Positions 60,880 to 64,000 of a stretch of 64,000 nt of DNA are shown here, one piece after another (the stretch's first letter is position 1; each line of letters opens with the position of its first letter). Source of the stretch: Nautilus pompilius (Eukaryota > Mollusca > Cephalopoda > Nautilida > Nautilidae); the NCBI GenBank assembly GCA_018389105.1, contig JACATO010002137.1, forward strand, positions 434,001-498,000, in the 5' to 3' direction. Made by a program: the position numbers and the translations under genes. The notes beneath the pieces were generated by a model that had not been told where the DNA came from, did no database searches, and saw nothing but the letters and a program-made list of their open reading frames with translations.

Positions 60880-63800
60880 TCATCTTTGAATTGTCGTAAG
60901 CGGCTTTAGATTCTAAGTGATGATGAGAGGCGTTGAGTCGTCCTCTGCTTCAGTCTCCTCCAACAGGTATCAGCGCAGTTTCTTCTGTGAAGAACTTCTG
61001 CACACAGCGCAGTGGAGTTAAATTGTGTGTTTACCCTGGACACGGCCCTGGTGATTCCTATATTTGGAGAACGAAGTTGTGACGGGGAATCATTTTGTTT
61101 TCATATTGGCTTAAAGGTGATGAAATCTGTCTCTCATTTCCATTTAGTGATGAATATTCATCATTAATTAATTATTTATTTACTGAAAATGTGGACAATG
61201 ATATTGGGGTGATTAGTAATAGAATATATTCGTTGTTATCTATATATTTTATATATGTCGAGGAAATCACTTTCTATGTATGCAATGCTATGTATTAAAT
61301 TATATTGTTCTATATATGATGTGGGTAGTAATTTAAATAGAAAAGGTTTGTATTATACTAAAAGATCTCAAACAATTCCACAATCCAGTGCTGTAATATG
61401 TTGAAGTGTAGCAGCTAAGAGATGGTCACAAAATATACACCTCAGTTGATGATCCTGACGCTAGAACTGTCGTCATGCTTCTTGTTAATAAAAGGACTGA
61501 ACCAGGTTCAGTTTCTCAGAAAGTGCCTAGTACCTCTTCCTCTCCATGAAGTCAGTTGAAAAGGTCCAATAAGTACCGTTTCCTTGTCAAGTTGTAAGGA
61601 AAACACTGGACATCTTCAATGATTACTAAATAGAGGATTATATTTACATGACATTAAATATTAAAGATAGTGAATGCTAGGTTGGCCAGTTGGTGTTTCC
61701 TCCCAGTGAGCAAAGTGTAGCTTCCCTCCACTAAAACTATACATTCTATTGACGACTCATCTTCTGATTTGGCCAAACTATGTTGTTGTTCTTCTATTCA
61801 TTCAGAACAGTGTGGCTGGTCTCCAACACTTGATTGCATCTTCCTTCAAGCTGATCTACCTATAAACAGGCTCTCACTTGTCCAGGTATACTTTCGTATC
61901 TTACCTTCTCATTAATATTGTAGTGACGGCTGCTTTGTCACCTGTTCTGCTCTGTGGAACCTGTTATCTCATTAATATTGTAGTGACGGCTGCTTTGTCA
62001 CCTGTTCTGCTCTGTGGAACCTGTTTATTGATGCGGGTGGACTGGAGTTGCCATACATATTTTGGAATGAAAGATAAAGGCCACCACAGAGTCCTCTATC
62101 GATGTTTGTTGACATCCATTGTTTTTGTGAGCTTTAAACTAAAATTCAGATTGATTTGGAAAGGGAAATTAATTAAATAAGAGAGCAGGAAAAATTATCC
62201 CAGAACAGCTGTTTTTGTTTCTGTATTTTTACCTGAATTTATTGAGTACTGAGCTAAACCAGTTTCAGATGAGCCCAGGTTCTGCTCTGTCCTGGGCTGG
62301 AATGGTCCAGCGGGTATACTGGGGAGAGAACAGACTTCCTGCTGTAGGGGGAAACCTCTGTTCAGCAACAGAAAGTAGGATGTGGGGACCTGTCCGGATG
62401 ATTGAGTACGTGAACTGAATCACTGTAAACCAGGTGAACTCCTTCAAGCATCAGAAAAGTAAAAACTGATAAAACCATTTTAATTAGATTTTTATAGAGG
62501 AAAGAAACAACTCAATTTGGAGAGAAAAGCTACAATTTTCTGACAGCGTATTCAGCTTCGTCCAACATCGAAACAAGACTGGAGTAATGAAGGAAGAAAT
62601 CTATAGAGTGTAAATAGAATGTTGTACCTGTGCATAATCTTTTTTGTGTCAAATAAGGAAAGTCTTTCACCTGTCCAGAAATCACCATAACAAAGTCCTT
62701 ATTTCCGTGAGTCTTTATTATGTAGAGAAACAGGAATAGATTAATGGATTTCTCTGCTTTTTGTTGGATTACCTTTATGCTACAAACGCTAACAACCAGT
62801 AAGAAAGTCTGGAGAAGTTCTTAAAGTTACATAGTTTGTGGTTTTAATGTCCCTTAAATTTATTTGAAAAGTTTCCACTTGAAAACACTGGCAGACAGAT
62901 GATGGGTCCAGATTGACTGCTGTTATTAATCTTTTAATACAACTGCAAAGTCTGGCTTTTCAAAATACTGGCAACTAACCATTTGCCCTAATTCTGACTT
63001 GAGTGGGTATAATGAACGTTAATTTAATAAAGTTCTGATTAAGTTAGTAAAATATCAACATTTTTAAGAGAAATTCTTTCCTTCAGTAAATGCCTGGTTC
63101 ATAGTGGGGCCCCATCGATAAAACCTTTGTATGCAAATTTCCTGGATGGGATAAGTAATTCTTTCTGAGGAAAGGGGTATCTTGAGCTCTGCGTTCTTGA
63201 GACTAGTACCAGGTAAGGAGAAGATAAGTAAGTAAATCAAAGTACCTAAATGTCTGCAGGTGCCTGAACCATCCCCCTGCTGCTGGTGAACGCTGATCAC
63301 CGAGGTTTGCTCTCCTCTGTCCCTTTATTATTGCTGTTAATTAAGTTCAGACCCTGATATAAAAAACTTCTTTTCTTCAGCTGTAGAAGACATTTAATAT
63401 TTCTCATAGATAAATACATGTTCCTCCTAATTATCTTCAGTAGCCAATATTGTCGCTGACGAAACACCAAAATACATGGCACGTTAAAGTACACAGCTAC
63501 TCCTTATGGATTGGTTTGATCGGATAATATGAGCTTTTGTGAAACTGAAGGCAGTAGAAGTAGAAGGTGACATCGGGAACAATCAGACAAATATCACAAA
63601 CACATACGAGTCACCTGTCGTCTTTAATGTTGAAGCATCTATGATGTTGGCAGGCATAAATTAGAAATATGTAAAAATCAGACAAAATAGACTATTAATA
63701 AACACAAGACATCTGCTATGAAACAAATCTCTTCAGTGCTCTTTAAAGATGAGAGGCTGTTATCATCATCTTTACTCAAAATACCAGTCAAAAATTTCCA

Positions 63801-64000
63801 ACCATCTGCAGAAAATTGATTTTGCATTCTGCAAAGTAGAATAATAAACTATTGTTTATCTGAAGACATTTCTGAAATCCAATACATATTTATATTAATA
63901 GACACCTCATCCCCATCCAAATCGACTCCTCGTTTGAAATGACAGCTCTGTCACCACAGTTCAATCTCCAGAAAGTCGCTATCAGAACAAACAATGTCTG
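60880..64000. other. Flank upstream of the lectin gene, no gene recognised
   Basis: AT-rich with a 60-bp tandem duplication near 61.9 kb. A GC-richer patch at 62260-62420 has open frames on both strands but no similarity that I can name. No second lectin domain was seen. Confidence 0.4.
61907..62025. repeat. 60-bp tandem duplication
   Basis: The 59 bases from 61907 (TCTCATTAATATTGTAGTGA...) recur identically from 61967, separated by one base. Confidence 0.95.

Overview
The window is nuclear DNA from an animal. The genes are split by GT-AG introns, the sequence between exons is AT-rich, and repeats include tRNA-derived SINEs, Tc1/mariner, pogo/Tigger and hAT relics, an R2-like LINE relic and several minisatellites. 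The gene families are all broadly animal ones. The style (C-type lectin, many DNA-transposon relics, SINEs with a shared central domain) suggests an invertebrate, perhaps a mollusc or other lophotrochozoan, but the sequence alone does not settle this.

Four protein genes can be built exon by exon with matching splice phases. (1) A NIPA-like magnesium transporter (NIPAL2/3 type) on the minus strand. Exon 1 is at 15534-15683, five more exons run down to 913, and the 3' half lies beyond the left edge. Its first intron carries a 4 kb array of a 31-bp minisatellite (11393-15412). (2) A LYPLA1/2-type acyl-protein thioesterase on the plus strand, eight exons from 16080 to 30088, with the complete catalytic triad. 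Genes 1 and 2 are head to head, about 400 bp apart, over a CpG-rich promoter with NRF1-like sites. (3) Ribosomal protein L27a on the minus strand, five exons from 41004 down to 37504. Exon 1 ends exactly at the ATG and is preceded by a TOP-type pyrimidine tract and an NRF1 palindrome. A 70-bp GC-rich minisatellite sits in its first intron. (4) A C-type lectin on the minus strand, 60794 to 57887, modelled as a type II membrane protein. The two lectin-domain exons are firm and the upstream exons are a phase-consistent prediction.

The stretches between genes are mostly transposon remains: Tc1-like relics near 3.8-4.7, 7.6-8.1, 45.7 and 52.1-52.9 kb, a pogo-like relic inside a LYPLA intron (25.8-26.9 kb), an R2-like reverse transcriptase relic (31.5-32.1 kb), a hAT relic (42.5-43.9 kb), and an intact-ended 926-bp pogo/Tigger-type non-autonomous element with TA target duplication (43935-44860). 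Copies of one tRNA-headed SINE family lie at 20.2, 23.5, 24.9 and 55.3 kb. Diverging from RPL27A, a chain of splice-flanked plus-strand segments (41.4 to 51.2 kb) may be a spliced, probably non-coding, transcript.

The genes form no shared pathway. The window is an ordinary chromosomal neighbourhood whose more unusual parts are the minisatellites in first introns, the SINE family, the Tigger-type element carrying CCAAT/TATA boxes, and the lectin model.
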